Shown: positions 26,798 through 35,218, numbered from the stretch's first letter. The stretch is 64,000 nt of DNA from Paenibacillus amylolyticus (GCF_001570725.1 NZ_BCNV01000006.1:186001-250000), one strand, 5' to 3'. Notes: generated by a model from the sequence alone, not told the origin. Numbers and translations: made by a program.

Positions 26798-27223
26798 CTA
26801 ATGTGCTTCCCATCGGTTGGGATTTTTTCTAAGGTCATCATGTTGTCTGGGATAATCCAGTTTAGTTGCCCGTGATTGCTCGCTAATAAACTTAAAGAAT
26901 TGCCTGGTTTCATCCTTGAGCTGATCCGGGGCATGAAGATATTTTCGGAAGAAGGCTCCATGTACAGGGTGTTGCAGATAAAAATGTTCATCGTGGTCTG
27001 GGGTGACATCGGGAAAAGGATTTGTGGTAAGTCCAATAAGGTAATCAGCGGTTGTTCCCAAAACAATCACCAGGCGACCTAAAGCATCTGGATCAGGTTT
27101 CCTGTGGTTGGTTTCATACCGGGACAATTGGACTACTGTAAGATTGGTTTGTAGTGAACATTCTTTCTGTGATAACCCCTTTATTTCCCGTAAGTGTTTA
27201 ATGCGTTCGCCAAGAGTGGGCAT
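26798..27223 (-). CDS. XRE-family transcriptional regulator
   Basis: About 141 residues. An N-terminal HTH_3 domain runs GERIKHLREIKGLSQKEC to LSRYETNHRKPDPDALGRL, with YLIGLTTNP at the end of the domain. The C-terminal region is charged and unrecognised. ATG 27223 lies 5 bases from AAAGGAG; a GTG overlaps that site. It heads an operon with the lipoprotein gene. A perfect palindrome 62 bases upstream is a candidate operator, so autoregulation is likely. Confidence 0.88.
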   Translation of the reverse strand: MPTLGERIKHLREIKGLSQKECSLQTNLTVVQLSRYETNHRKPDPDALGRLVIVLGTTADYLIGLTTNPFPDVTPDHDEHFYLQHPVHGAFFRKYLHAPDQLKDETRQFFKFISEQSRATKLDYPRQHDDLRKNPNRWEAH

Positions 27224-27284
27224 AGACACTCCTTTCTACTTTATTAGTAAAATAATAACATTAATAAAGATTTCAGTATTCATA

Positions 27285-27301
27285 ATTACCAAAAAGGTAA
27301 T
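27285..27301. promoter_or_regulatory. Candidate operator for the XRE regulator
   Basis: ATTACCAAAAAGGTAAT is a perfect 6-bp inverted repeat with a 5-base spacer. Half-site-like GGTAA sequences recur at about 27346 and 27383. Confidence 0.5.
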
Positions 27302-27493
27302 TTTTCTGTATTTAACAAATTGAAATCTCATAATATACCGTATTGGTAATCTCATTGGAAGATAGTACATTAATTTTACAAAGGTAACTGTGAGATTTAT
27401 TTATGAGTTAAACACATTGGAATATCGCATTCAGACTTAAGAACTAACCCTGTGTATATGTGCAAGGGGCGATTAATCTGTGGAAAAAAGAGC

Positions 27494-27543
27494 CGCCCAT
27501 TTTCGGCCTGAGCCCGGTCCCATGTGTGATTGGTGCATATAGT
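27494..27543 (+). promoter_or_regulatory. Shared upstream motif and sporulation-type -10 of the first YjcZ gene
   Basis: CGCCCATTTT and AGCCCGGTCC are followed 15 bases later by CATATAGT, which resembles the -10 of mother-cell sigma factors. The same order occurs before the third YjcZ gene. Confidence 0.45.
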
Positions 27544-27575
27544 GAACTGTACCTCAAATCAAAGGAGGGGTTTAC

Positions 27576-27680
27576 ATGAGTGGAGTAGTAGGTGGATACG
27601 GCGGCGCATGGACATCGACTGGCGCGATCTTGGTTCTCTTTATCTTGTTGGTCATCATCTCTAAAGCATTCTTGATCTAA
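27576..27680 (+). CDS. YjcZ-family sporulation-type small membrane protein
   Basis: 34 residues: a Gly/Tyr/Trp N-terminus (VVGGYGGAW) and one hydrophobic helix ending IISKAFLI. This matches the YjcZ family of very small spore-associated proteins in Bacillus and Paenibacillus. AGGAGGGG precedes the ATG. It is the first of three relatives within 730 bases. Confidence 0.85.
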   Translation: MSGVVGGYGGAWTSTGAILVLFILLVIISKAFLI

Positions 27681-27723
27681 TAAACCGTTTGGACCCTAAT
27701 ATATTCGTAAAGGAGGGTTCTGC

Positions 27724-27831
27724 ATGAGCAAAGTAGTTGAAGGCGTAGGATACGGCGGCTGGACATCGACTGGAGCAATCCTGGTTCTGTTCATTCTTCT
27801 CGTAATCATCACTAAATCATTCTGGGTATAA
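27724..27831 (+). CDS. YjcZ-family sporulation-type small membrane protein
   Basis: 35 residues, nearly identical to the first gene in the hydrophobic part (GWTSTGAILVLFILLVII) but ending TKSFWV. AAAGGAGGG precedes the ATG, and the gap to the first gene is 43 bases, so the two are probably co-transcribed. A terminator-like hairpin follows. Confidence 0.85.
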   Translation: MSKVVEGVGYGGWTSTGAILVLFILLVIITKSFWV

Positions 27832-27838
27832 TATGGCG

Positions 27839-27871
27839 AGCTCTGCCGGGCAACCGGTGGGGTTTTTTTTC
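27839..27871 (+). terminator. Terminator after the second YjcZ gene
   Basis: A short GC-rich stem with several G-T pairs (TGCCGG, loop GCAA, CCGGTG) is followed by eight Ts. Confidence 0.6.
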
Positions 27872-27908
27872 TAGAGGACAAGCATGGGAAGGGCACCCAA
27901 CGGCTAAA

Positions 27909-27969
27909 CGCCCATTTTGTCAAAATGAGGGCAATAGCCCGGTCCAGAGGTAGGCTAAATACATAGGTT
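27909..27969 (+). promoter_or_regulatory. Shared upstream motif and sporulation-type -10 of the third YjcZ gene
   Basis: CGCCCATTTT (27909) and AGCCCGGTCC (27936-27945) are followed 16 bases later by CATAGGTT, the same order as at 27494-27543. Confidence 0.45.
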
Positions 27970-28003
27970 AGGGGTGTAGGCAAATGTTAAGGAGGAATGA
28001 ACA

Positions 28004-28303
28004 ATGAGCGAAGTAAAACCAAACTCACCGAACGGACAGGGGCATGTATACGGACATATGGGAGGAAATGGACACATGTATGGATATCAATACACAGGTC
28101 ACGAGATGCACGGATATGGCTGCGGCACAATGCCGATGGGCTACGGTTACGGACACCAGCCTAATCAGGCTCCAATGATGCATGGTTATCACCACGGTTG
28201 TGGAGTATCCTATGGTCATGGCGGCGGAAGCTGGGGCTCCATGGGTACGATCCTCGTGCTGTTCATCTTGCTGGTCATTATCTCCAAAACCATGTTTATC
28301 TAA
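28004..28303 (+). CDS. YjcZ-like protein with a long His/Gly/Tyr-rich N-terminal extension
   Basis: 99 residues. Residues 1-75 are dominated by Gly, His, Tyr and Met, with repeats of GYGYGH and MHGYHHG type and two Cys. Residues 76-99 are the YjcZ-like helix (MGTILVLFILLVIISKTMFI). AAGGAGGAA precedes the ATG. The extension could bind metal or form a low-complexity spore-surface layer; this is inference. The family core is normally only 25-50 residues, so the length is unusual. Confidence 0.8.
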   Translation: MSEVKPNSPNGQGHVYGHMGGNGHMYGYQYTGHEMHGYGCGTMPMGYGYGHQPNQAPMMHGYHHGCGVSYGHGGGSWGSMGTILVLFILLVIISKTMFI

Positions 28304-28417
28304 TTAGTTGTCAGTGCAACGCGGCTTTGCTGAATGTGGATCGTTACGATAGGGGCTCTAAATAAACTCCGAGTTTGAGTTCCATGTTGAGGCCATAACG
28401 TACCTATGATTCAGAGC

Positions 28418-28456
28418 GGGACAGCGCAGGATTTTATCCTGCGGTGTCCCTTTTTT
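28418..28456 (+). terminator. Terminator of the YjcZ array
   Basis: GGGACAGCGCAGGAT pairs with ATCCTGCGGTGTCCC, followed by six Ts. Confidence 0.88.
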
Positions 28457-28516
28457 ATAAGAATTAAGTGAAGGAGCGTGGGGATGAAAATGGGAAAAGG
28501 GGAGGTCTGCTCGAAT

Positions 28517-28710
28517 TAGCAAACTCCACAGACTCTATTCCATGAATATATGCAAAAATTGACGGCTTAACGAATCGTAGACATCTTATTATCTGAATTT
28601 GGGTATGTTTAGAGCCTATACTGATGAATTGACATCGATTAACGTGGCTGAGATTCGTTAGATTTTACATAGCACAGAAATTCTCAATATAAGGTGTGCA
28701 GGATTCGTTA
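28517..28710. repeat. Copy B of the 194-bp four-iteron element (left outer arm degenerate)
   Basis: TAACGAATC (28568-28576), TGAGATTCGTTA (28649-28660) and GATTCGTTA (28702-28710) have exactly the spacing of copy A (93 and 50). At the expected left outer position only TTAGCAAACTCC remains. Confidence 0.65.
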
Positions 28711-28805
28711 GCGTCTGGTGAGCGCAAGGAGAGACTTTTCTCAGTGAAGGAACGGTGTCCAACAGTATGTAGATGATGCTGAAATGTATATGTAGACATG
28801 GATAA

Positions 28806-28830
28806 ACACCCGGAACCCAATTCCGGGTGC
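28806..28830. other. GC-rich hairpin without a clear T run
   Basis: CACCCGGAA pairs with TTCCGGGTG. It may be a weak terminator or part of an unrecognised RNA. Confidence 0.4.
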
Positions 28831-29302
28831 TTGTGTATGTTTTCAATCTTCTCAAGAATAAGTGATATCCAAAACAACAAAAGCCCTACCTCTCTTTTGT
28901 CCTTGCGGCTCCGATGACCGCGCCAGTGTGAATGGGAACATCTTGTGAAACTCTGTACTACCGGGTTATTGTTATGCAGGTTCTTCAATCTTCATAGGTT
29001 GATTGTGCTTATTCGCTGCGGTCGCAGCATGAAGAAAATATTCCGGGGTTTAAAGAAGACAGAAATCATATGAGGTTGTTTGATACAACTCTTATACTAT
29101 ACCACAGGCTGTAATTTTTTGCAATAAAAAGGAAAGCTGCGAACAGAGCAACATGTTTTCAGACTGTTTTAAGTTAGAAGGTGAAAAGTTGGTTTGAAAA
29201 GATACAGAAAATTTTTCAAACTTTTTCTCCTTAGTGGTAATCCTCTTCAAAAGTTTCTGCGTAGGTTATAATAAGAGGGAAGAAACAGAAAGGGGCCCTC
29301 GC

Positions 29303-29899
29303 ATGACTGAATCGATGGAGGACAGCAGGTTAATGCGGCAGATTGCGGAACGAGATGCTTCCGCACTGGAGCTTTTATATGACCGTTATGAGCGAGCGGT
29401 ATACTCTTTTGCCTACCGGATTGTTGGTGATCCCATGACGGCAGAGGAGACCGTTCAGGAACTTTTCCTGCGGGTCTGGAATAATGCTGAACGATACGAT
29501 GCCTCACAGGGGAAGCTGACCACATGGATGTTTGCGATTACGCGTAACATTGCAGTGGACATGCTGAGGCGGAAATCAAAAGGAGCAGCGGCTACTTCAG
29601 TTGAACACGAGACACTGGCGGCCTATGCCGATGAAGATACGAACACGGAAGAAGAAGTACAACGTAAATGGGAAGGCACCCGGATTAAAGAGGCGTTGTC
29701 CCAGTTGAACGGTGATCAGCAACAAGTTATCGAATCGATTTATTATGCGGGATTAACCCAGCAGGAAGTATCCAGCCGATTCGGGATTCCGCTGGGTACA
29801 GTAAAGAGCCGTGTCAGGCTTGCCATGCGGCAGCTCCAAAAGTTGCTGGCCGATGCTGAATTGCATCCGGACGCGGGAAGGGAGGGCATACATCCATGA
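29303..29899 (+). CDS. ECF-type RNA polymerase sigma factor
   Basis: 198 residues. Region 2 is LELLYDRYERAVYSFAYRI to TTWMFAITRNIAVDMLRR, and region 4 is QQVIESIYYAGLTQQEVSSRFGIPLGTVKSRVRLAM. The ATG at 29303 follows AAAGGGG; the frame is open to 29234 but the region before carries the promoter. It overlaps the anti-sigma gene by 4 bases (ATGA), so the pair is translationally coupled. It directs transcription of a small regulon under control of the membrane anti-sigma factor. Confidence 0.93.
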   Translation: MTESMEDSRLMRQIAERDASALELLYDRYERAVYSFAYRIVGDPMTAEETVQELFLRVWNNAERYDASQGKLTTWMFAITRNIAVDMLRRKSKGAAATSVEHETLAAYADEDTNTEEEVQRKWEGTRIKEALSQLNGDQQQVIESIYYAGLTQQEVSSRFGIPLGTVKSRVRLAMRQLQKLLADAELHPDAGREGIHP

Positions 29900-30879
29900 T
29901 AGAACGACATGAGGAGTGGTCTGATCTGGCACCGATGTATGTGCTGGGCGGACTGGAAGCAGAGGAAGTGGCGGCGTTTGAAGCGCATATGGCCAATTGC
30001 GAACCTTGTCGCCAGGAGGTGAGGGAATTGCAGGAAGTGACTGGCTTCCTGCCACTTGCGGCGGAACCTGTAGCACCGCCGCCTGGCATGCGAGCACGTG
30101 TGCTGGGCAACGTGCTCGGACATGTGCAGGAGAGCGCCGAGGCGAAGCCAGCGGCTGCTCCTGCACAGCCTGAAGCACCTGTGGTGCTTCAGGAGGACCT
30201 TGCGCCGCAGCACGAACGTGCGGCGCAGCCCGGGCCAGGCCTGCCGCCGGTAACGGCGGAGCCTGCGGCCCGGGTGAAAGAGGCTGCCCAGGCACAGCCA
30301 TGGCAGCCACAAGCACGCGCGCGTGCGCGCAGCAGCAGCGCCTGGCGCATAGCCAGTGCCGCCCTTGCGGCAGCGGCACTGTTGCTGGGCGTGTACACGG
30401 CGCAGCTGCAGAGCCAGATCGACTCGCTGACGCAGCAGGCGGCGGGCTCGTCGGCTACGCAAGAGCAACTGGTGCAGGCACAGGCGCAGAATGCGCAGCT
30501 GCAGGAGCAGCTGGCATCAGCTCTGGAACCTGCACAGGGCATGCAGACGGGCGAGGCAGTGAAGCTTAATCCTGCAACGCAGGATATTGTAGCTCAGGGT
30601 CTCGCAACCATCGTGATTGACAGCAAGGGCACTCACCTGGTTGTGCAGGCTGAGAACTTGCCGAACCTGGAAGGCAACGAGGCATTTCAGGTCTGGTTGA
30701 TCAAGGGGGATACCCCTCAGAATGCGGGGACTTTCCTTAGTCGTGACGGCACGGGAGCGGTATACTACACATTGGATTCGGCGAACGACTATGATACGGT
30801 TGCGATCACGCTTGAACCGGATGCCATGGGAGATGAGCCGCGCGGTACGATGATTTTGGCTGCCAAGATCAAAGGATAA
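29896..30879 (+). CDS. Membrane anti-sigma factor, RskA type with zinc-finger N-terminus
   Basis: 327 residues. The N-terminal anti-sigma domain has a ZAS-type His31-x3-Cys35-x2-Cys38. An Ala/Pro/Gln-rich cytosolic linker follows (about 55-150), then one TM segment (IASAALAAAALLLGVY, near 155-172), a Gln-rich coiled stretch, and the RskA C-terminal domain (AFQVWLIKGDTPQNAGTF to GTMILAAKIKG). It holds the sigma factor inactive at the membrane until a signal. The linker and TM part is much more GC-rich than the ends, with a low-complexity Ala/Gln codon pattern. Confidence 0.92.
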   Translation: MIERHEEWSDLAPMYVLGGLEAEEVAAFEAHMANCEPCRQEVRELQEVTGFLPLAAEPVAPPPGMRARVLGNVLGHVQESAEAKPAAAPAQPEAPVVLQEDLAPQHERAAQPGPGLPPVTAEPAARVKEAAQAQPWQPQARARARSSSAWRIASAALAAAALLLGVYTAQLQSQIDSLTQQAAGSSATQEQLVQAQAQNAQLQEQLASALEPAQGMQTGEAVKLNPATQDIVAQGLATIVIDSKGTHLVVQAENLPNLEGNEAFQVWLIKGDTPQNAGTFLSRDGTGAVYYTLDSANDYDTVAITLEPDAMGDEPRGTMILAAKIKG

Positions 30880-30895
30880 ATATAGGATATATCAT

Positions 30896-30926
30896 AAAAG
30901 GCTGCTCCTTCGTGGAGCGGCCTTTT
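30896..30926 (+). terminator. Terminator of the sigma/anti-sigma operon
   Basis: AAAAGGCTGCTCC, loop TTCG, then GGAGCGGCCTTTT. Confidence 0.88.
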
Positions 30927-31130
30927 CTTGTTGTCCGGATTGCCACCAAGTTACCGTGGAAAGGGTCAAATATTTTGAAACGTTTCGATAGATGGAGTTT
31001 TGGTGTCTAATCAGCAGATTTTATTAATTTTTTTGGTTTGAATAACCGATAAACAAATAGGAGGCTATACCCTTAATCTCCCCGTGACATCAAGGGAGAA
31101 CTGGTTGCACATAGAGAGCGAGGGGTTCAG

Positions 31131-32642
31131 TTGGAAGTATACCGTTCATTTATTTTTCGTCTGCTACGCAATTATCTGATCGGTTCACTGGCAGCTGTTT
31201 TTGTTGTCGGTACAATGGTTATGGTATCCACCTTGCAGATACCCAATATTCAATTTGTTCGACTCATCTTCATTGTGTTGATCTCACTCTTGTTCATGCT
31301 TGTTGCAGAATTAATTACACTGTGGGCGCAGCTTGGACCTATAAGGCAATTTTTTGCTTCCGAGCATCACGAGAAAGATGAACTGAACCGCATGTATGAG
31401 AGTGTTCATCGTTTCCCCGGACAGACCATATATCGGATTATGGGTCCGCACATGCTTGGTTTTTCAATTCCGGCAGCCGGATTAACAATATGGATGATAT
31501 CCACGGGGTGGCTTGAGTTCCCTTATGGGTACGTTGTGGTGGCAGCTGCGTGTGCAATTTTGATCGCCGTCATGCATGCACTGATTGAGTATTATCTGAC
31601 GGTGCGGGCAGTTAGACCCTTGCTGCTTGAGATTCGTCATCGAGGCAAAGTCCAGTATGGGATGGAACCTTCACTGGGAGGACGCATCCTGGTGTCGATT
31701 CAGCGTAAATTTCAGCTAAGTACGGCACTGATCGGATTATTTCCTTTATTTTTGTTTTTTCTGGCTACATATATTCGGCTTCAGTATATGGATAGTGAGT
31801 TTGCAAAAGAGTACATCCTGTGGGGCGTATTTATCGTCATTCTAGGCGCTGGGTTTGCACTGGTTGGTAGCTGGCTGTTGATTCGGGATGTTCGTGATCC
31901 GGTTGCTGAACTGACACATGAGATGAACCGAATTCAAGGGGGAGATCTTGGCAGAAGAGCCCCAGATCTGTATGCGGATGAATTTTCGGCGTTGATCTCC
32001 GGCTTCAATATGATGATTAATCGGCTTGAGATGAGACAGGAACGTAATCGGCAGCTGCTGCAAAGTTATTTTTCTACGTTGGCGGCTGCATTGGACGCCC
32101 GAGATAAATATACGGCAGGGCATTCGATGCGTGTAGCAGAGTATTCGCTGATGATCGGCAAGCTGAGCGGAATGGATGAAGAACAGGCGGATTTATTGTA
32201 CAAATCAGCCCTGCTCCATGATATCGGGAAAATCGGCATACCTGATGAGGTGTTGCTGAAGGATGGAAAACTAAGCGATGAAGAATTCGCAATTATTCGG
32301 ACACATCCCGTACAGGGGGAGAGCATTCTGCTCCAGATTGAACCCATTGATGCCATGGCTGACTTTTTGCCTGGTGTACGATCCCATCATGAAAGATACG
32401 ATGGCAAAGGGTATCCGGACGGAATGGCAGGCGATGAGATTCCGCTATTTGGCCGCATCATTGCGGTTGCGGATGCCTTTGATGCCATGACGTCTGATCG
32501 ACCATACCGGAATGGGATGAGTCACGAGAAAGCACTAACGATTTTGGAAGAAGGAAAAGGGACCCAATGGGACCCCTATTTTGCAGGTTTGTTTATTGAT
32601 GAATGGAGACGACAACAGCATATTCAGAAACCGTCGAAGTGA
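31131..32642 (+). CDS. Membrane HAMP-HD-GYP domain protein (cyclic-di-GMP phosphodiesterase type)
   Basis: 503 residues. Six hydrophobic segments lie in 1-245 (about 15-35, 42-62, 98-117, 124-146, 190-212, 224-245), then HAMP (about 246-300) and HD-GYP. His363-Asp364 of LLHDIGKIG and residues 419-429 (HHERYDGKGYP) are the metal-binding and signature motifs, so hydrolysis of cyclic di-GMP is expected. The TTG start at 31131 follows GAGGGG. The stop is 4 bases from the convergent PAP2 gene. The signal sensed by the membrane part is unknown. Confidence 0.92.
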   Translation: MEVYRSFIFRLLRNYLIGSLAAVFVVGTMVMVSTLQIPNIQFVRLIFIVLISLLFMLVAELITLWAQLGPIRQFFASEHHEKDELNRMYESVHRFPGQTIYRIMGPHMLGFSIPAAGLTIWMISTGWLEFPYGYVVVAAACAILIAVMHALIEYYLTVRAVRPLLLEIRHRGKVQYGMEPSLGGRILVSIQRKFQLSTALIGLFPLFLFFLATYIRLQYMDSEFAKEYILWGVFIVILGAGFALVGSWLLIRDVRDPVAELTHEMNRIQGGDLGRRAPDLYADEFSALISGFNMMINRLEMRQERNRQLLQSYFSTLAAALDARDKYTAGHSMRVAEYSLMIGKLSGMDEEQADLLYKSALLHDIGKIGIPDEVLLKDGKLSDEEFAIIRTHPVQGESILLQIEPIDAMADFLPGVRSHHERYDGKGYPDGMAGDEIPLFGRIIAVADAFDAMTSDRPYRNGMSHEKALTILEEGKGTQWDPYFAGLFIDEWRRQQHIQKPSK

Positions 32643-32646
32643 GGGA

Positions 32647-33300
32647 TCAGCTGATCCCCTCTGTCCACTTCGATTCTTTTCTGCGTCTCCGGTATTGAGA
32701 GAGGCCAGTTATGATGGTGAGAACACATTCGCCGAGTATGACTGCACCCAGGGCATCGTAGATCACATGCTGTTTGATCATTAGCGTGGATACGATAATG
32801 GTTGCTGCCCCGGCGGCCACCAGAATCTTGATGGGTTTGCGGATGCTTGGAACCGAGAGAACGGCACGCATAACGAGATAAGAGTGAAGAGAATGAATAC
32901 TTGGAAAACAATTATAAGGGCGATCCTGGCTATAGAGCCATCCGAGAACAGATGCTCCCAGACCTGTCCCCGTTAGTTCCGGACGCGGTACCATGGTCTG
33001 AAAGTTGAAGTAGATCAGATAACAGATCCAGACACAGATATTCATGGATAACAAAACACGGTAATACGTCAGGCGATCCTTGGCACACAGGTAAGCCAGC
33101 ACACCAAATACAAATGGGTACCAGCCCAAATATGGAATGGACATGGCAGGTACATAGGGGATGATCCGGTCAAGCGAGGAATCAAGCACTACGAACCCGC
33201 GTTCCGGACTATTTAAAATATCGTAGAACAGTCCCATGACGGCCAAAGACAGCATTAAACTTAGTGACAGCCAATAGGATTTACTTTTTAACAACTGCAC
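32647..33300 (-). CDS. PAP2-superfamily membrane phosphatase
   Basis: 217 residues with six hydrophobic segments. The PAP2 motifs are PSIHSLHSYL (motif 2) and MIKQHVIYDALGAVILGE (motif 3, His and Asp), with RPE in the MVPRPEL loop. The variant matches the inositol-phosphotransferase-like (AUR1-type) subgroup of PAP2 proteins. It probably dephosphorylates or transfers lipid phosphate at the membrane. A monocistronic unit convergent with the HD-GYP gene. Confidence 0.85.
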   Translation of the reverse strand: MQLLKSKSYWLSLSLMLSLAVMGLFYDILNSPERGFVVLDSSLDRIIPYVPAMSIPYLGWYPFVFGVLAYLCAKDRLTYYRVLLSMNICVWICYLIYFNFQTMVPRPELTGTGLGASVLGWLYSQDRPYNCFPSIHSLHSYLVMRAVLSVPSIRKPIKILVAAGAATIIVSTLMIKQHVIYDALGAVILGECVLTIITGLSQYRRRRKESKWTEGIS

Positions 33301-33778
33301 AACACCTTACTCCTTTCATTCATGCTCTCTAGGAGCATGACCCCAGCAAATAACTATATAAGTTGCACTATACATTCATTTACACGAGAACGGAGAGGAC
33401 AGAAATAACCTGAAGAAGCGGAGCTAAAAGCTTTCTGAAAGAAAGCTGAATCGGAAGCATACGCTTCGCCTTTATCCACGGATTTTCCCTTTCAGAAAAG
33501 GGAATCGAAAAAATTTGGGGATAACAGCGATCAGAAGGTTGTTCTGTCATCGGAGTGGCAAGTGTAATTATTCTTTAGTTCAATCTATATAGTAGTTTAA
33601 ATTTAAACAACAATATATTCTACTACGTCCAGCGCACAAATTGAATCCTGATTTGTGTATTTTTGTGTATTTTTTTGACGAAGAAGGAATGCGTAAGCTT
33701 CAATGGGCATGATATGATAGAAACACATACGGACGAAGGTAATTTGGCCAGTAAAGTCGGGACAACAGGAGTGAGTGA
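33301..33778. other. Divergent intergenic region carrying a long structured repeat
   Basis: No gene is seen. It holds the hairpin-rich repeat block (33405-33573) and AT-rich DNA ahead of the histidine kinase gene. Confidence 0.65.
33405..33573 (+). repeat. Hairpin-rich intergenic repeat ending in a dispersed 39-bp core
   Basis: Three successive hairpins (AGCTTTCT/AGAAAGCT at 33429-33447, GAAGC/GCTTC at 33454-33467, TTCCCTTT/AAAGGGAA at 33485-33504) precede a core at 33535-33573 that contains TTCTGTCATCGGAGTG. The core recurs inverted at 36567-36604 and direct at 49232-49269. Confidence 0.65.
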
Positions 33779-35194
33779 ATGCAATTTTCAAAAATGTTCG
33801 TATTGAATATGGGGATGCTTATAACGATTGCCTATCTTGCTAGTGTGTTCTATAAATATATCGTAATACGTATCTCTTCTCGAATGAAGCAAATCAGCTC
33901 CGTGCTTGTCCTTATTTTTGCAGGTTGGATCAGTACGGTTTTTGGCCTTCAACTTACCGATGAAGTGATCTTTGATCTTCGTTATGTCCCTTTAATTGTT
34001 GCCGTTTTAACGTATAGACAACCCTATAGCGTAATTATCGTAGGTGTCGGGATTGGACTGTCGAGGCTGACTTTTGGCATCACGGACGCTACTGTAGCAG
34101 CGGTAATTAATATGTCTCTTCTTGGACTGATATGTGCGGGTTTAAATATATGGATGAGACGCAGCAGCTTTAGACTAATCAGTAAAGGCGTATTAGTGAT
34201 ACTCATCGTCAACGTATTTAATAGCATAGGCATAGCTATTTTTGGGGTAATCCCGGCTACATATTTTTTCTCGCATATTATGCCGTATACGCTTCCTACA
34301 GGTATTGCGCTCAGTTTGATGTTTGCATTTATTTTACGTGATTTTCAGAATGAACAGAATCGCATTTTGCTTATCCAAAGTACAAATCGGCTCTTGTCTG
34401 TGCAAAAGGAAGAGTTACAAAAAGCCCAGATTGTACTGGAGGATCGAGCCAAACAATTGATGATTGCCTCCCAATACAAATCGGAATTCCTGGCGAATAT
34501 GTCACATGAGCTGCGTACACCACTGAACAGTGTCATTAACTTCGCCCAGATGATCAGTGAGAACGCTGATACGATGGATCAGGAGGAGATCGTACGTTTT
34601 TCTACCATGATTGATCACTCTGGCCAGGAACTGCTCACGCTCATTAACGATATTCTGGATCTGTCCAAAGTGGAAGCGGGACGGCTGGATATTGTGCTGG
34701 AGGATATCAGTGTCGCACAACTTACAGAAGATGCCATGAGTCACTTTCAGCTGGTTGCCGAGAAAAAAGGCATTCAGTTGCAAATGGATAAAAAGCCAGG
34801 ACTGCCCGAGACACTCTGGTCTGATCCTCAGCGGGTTCAACAGATTTTGCGGAATCTGATGTCGAACGCCATCAAGTTCACTCACCGTGGGAAGGTCACG
34901 CTGACCGTAAGCACCAAGCTGATTAAGAATGCAGGTATTCAGAATCGATGGCTCGTTTTCTCCGTTCAGGACACAGGCATTGGTATTTCTGAGGACAAGC
35001 ATCATTCCATATTTGAAGCATTTCAGCAAGCAGATGGATCGATTAGCCGCAAGTTTGGCGGGACTGGACTCGGTCTTTCGATCAGTCGGGATCTGGCCAG
35101 ATTACTGGGAGGATCGATTGAACTTGAGAGCGTTGAAGGCAAGGGCAGCACCTTCCATCTCTATCTTCCGTTGAACCGTGAAAAAATGAGTTGA
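33779..35194 (+). CDS. Sensor histidine kinase with a 5TM (LytS/YhcK-like) input domain
   Basis: 471 residues. About five TM helices lie in 1-185, followed by a coiled linker. The DHp domain has the phospho-acceptor His243 (MSHELRTPLN). The ATPase domain has the N box NLMSNAIKFT, G1 DTGIGIS, F box EAFQQADGS and G2 GGTGLGL. No response regulator is adjacent, so it is an orphan kinase. GGAG lies upstream of the ATG. The promoter of the next gene starts inside its stop codon. Confidence 0.93.
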   Translation: MQFSKMFVLNMGMLITIAYLASVFYKYIVIRISSRMKQISSVLVLIFAGWISTVFGLQLTDEVIFDLRYVPLIVAVLTYRQPYSVIIVGVGIGLSRLTFGITDATVAAVINMSLLGLICAGLNIWMRRSSFRLISKGVLVILIVNVFNSIGIAIFGVIPATYFFSHIMPYTLPTGIALSLMFAFILRDFQNEQNRILLIQSTNRLLSVQKEELQKAQIVLEDRAKQLMIASQYKSEFLANMSHELRTPLNSVINFAQMISENADTMDQEEIVRFSTMIDHSGQELLTLINDILDLSKVEAGRLDIVLEDISVAQLTEDAMSHFQLVAEKKGIQLQMDKKPGLPETLWSDPQRVQQILRNLMSNAIKFTHRGKVTLTVSTKLIKNAGIQNRWLVFSVQDTGIGISEDKHHSIFEAFQQADGSISRKFGGTGLGLSISRDLARLLGGSIELESVEGKGSTFHLYLPLNREKMS

Positions 35195-35218
35195 CAACCT
35201 TCGCGCCGTGAGTAGAAT
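35191..35218 (+). promoter_or_regulatory. Promoter of the MFS gene
   Basis: A perfect TTGACA (35191-35196), overlapping the kinase stop codon, and TAGAAT (35213-35218) are separated by 16 bases. Confidence 0.7.

Larger units (their letters stand above)
27224..27575. other. AT-rich divergent region between the XRE and YjcZ genes
   Basis: It contains the XRE-side palindrome (27285-27301) and the sporulation-type upstream motif of the first YjcZ gene (27494-27543). No gene is seen. Confidence 0.6.
28304..29302. other. Long intergenic region without a convincing gene
   Basis: It contains the terminator of the YjcZ array, copy B of the four-iteron element (28517-28710), a GC-rich hairpin (28806-28830), and the leader and -10 (TATAAT at 29267-29272) of the sigma-factor gene. 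A leftward 107-codon frame (28988-28665) crosses the repeat and hairpin and is not called. Nothing is recognised in 28840-29230. Confidence 0.6.

Noticed and set aside
28665..28988. 107-codon leftward frame before the sigma-factor gene
   Set aside because: It runs through a repeat copy and a GC-rich hairpin, lacks a good ribosome site, and its product is unrecognised.
30960..31000. CcpA cre-like palindrome GAAACGTTTC
   Set aside because: It does not fit the cre consensus beyond the central CG, and it is not close to a sugar gene.
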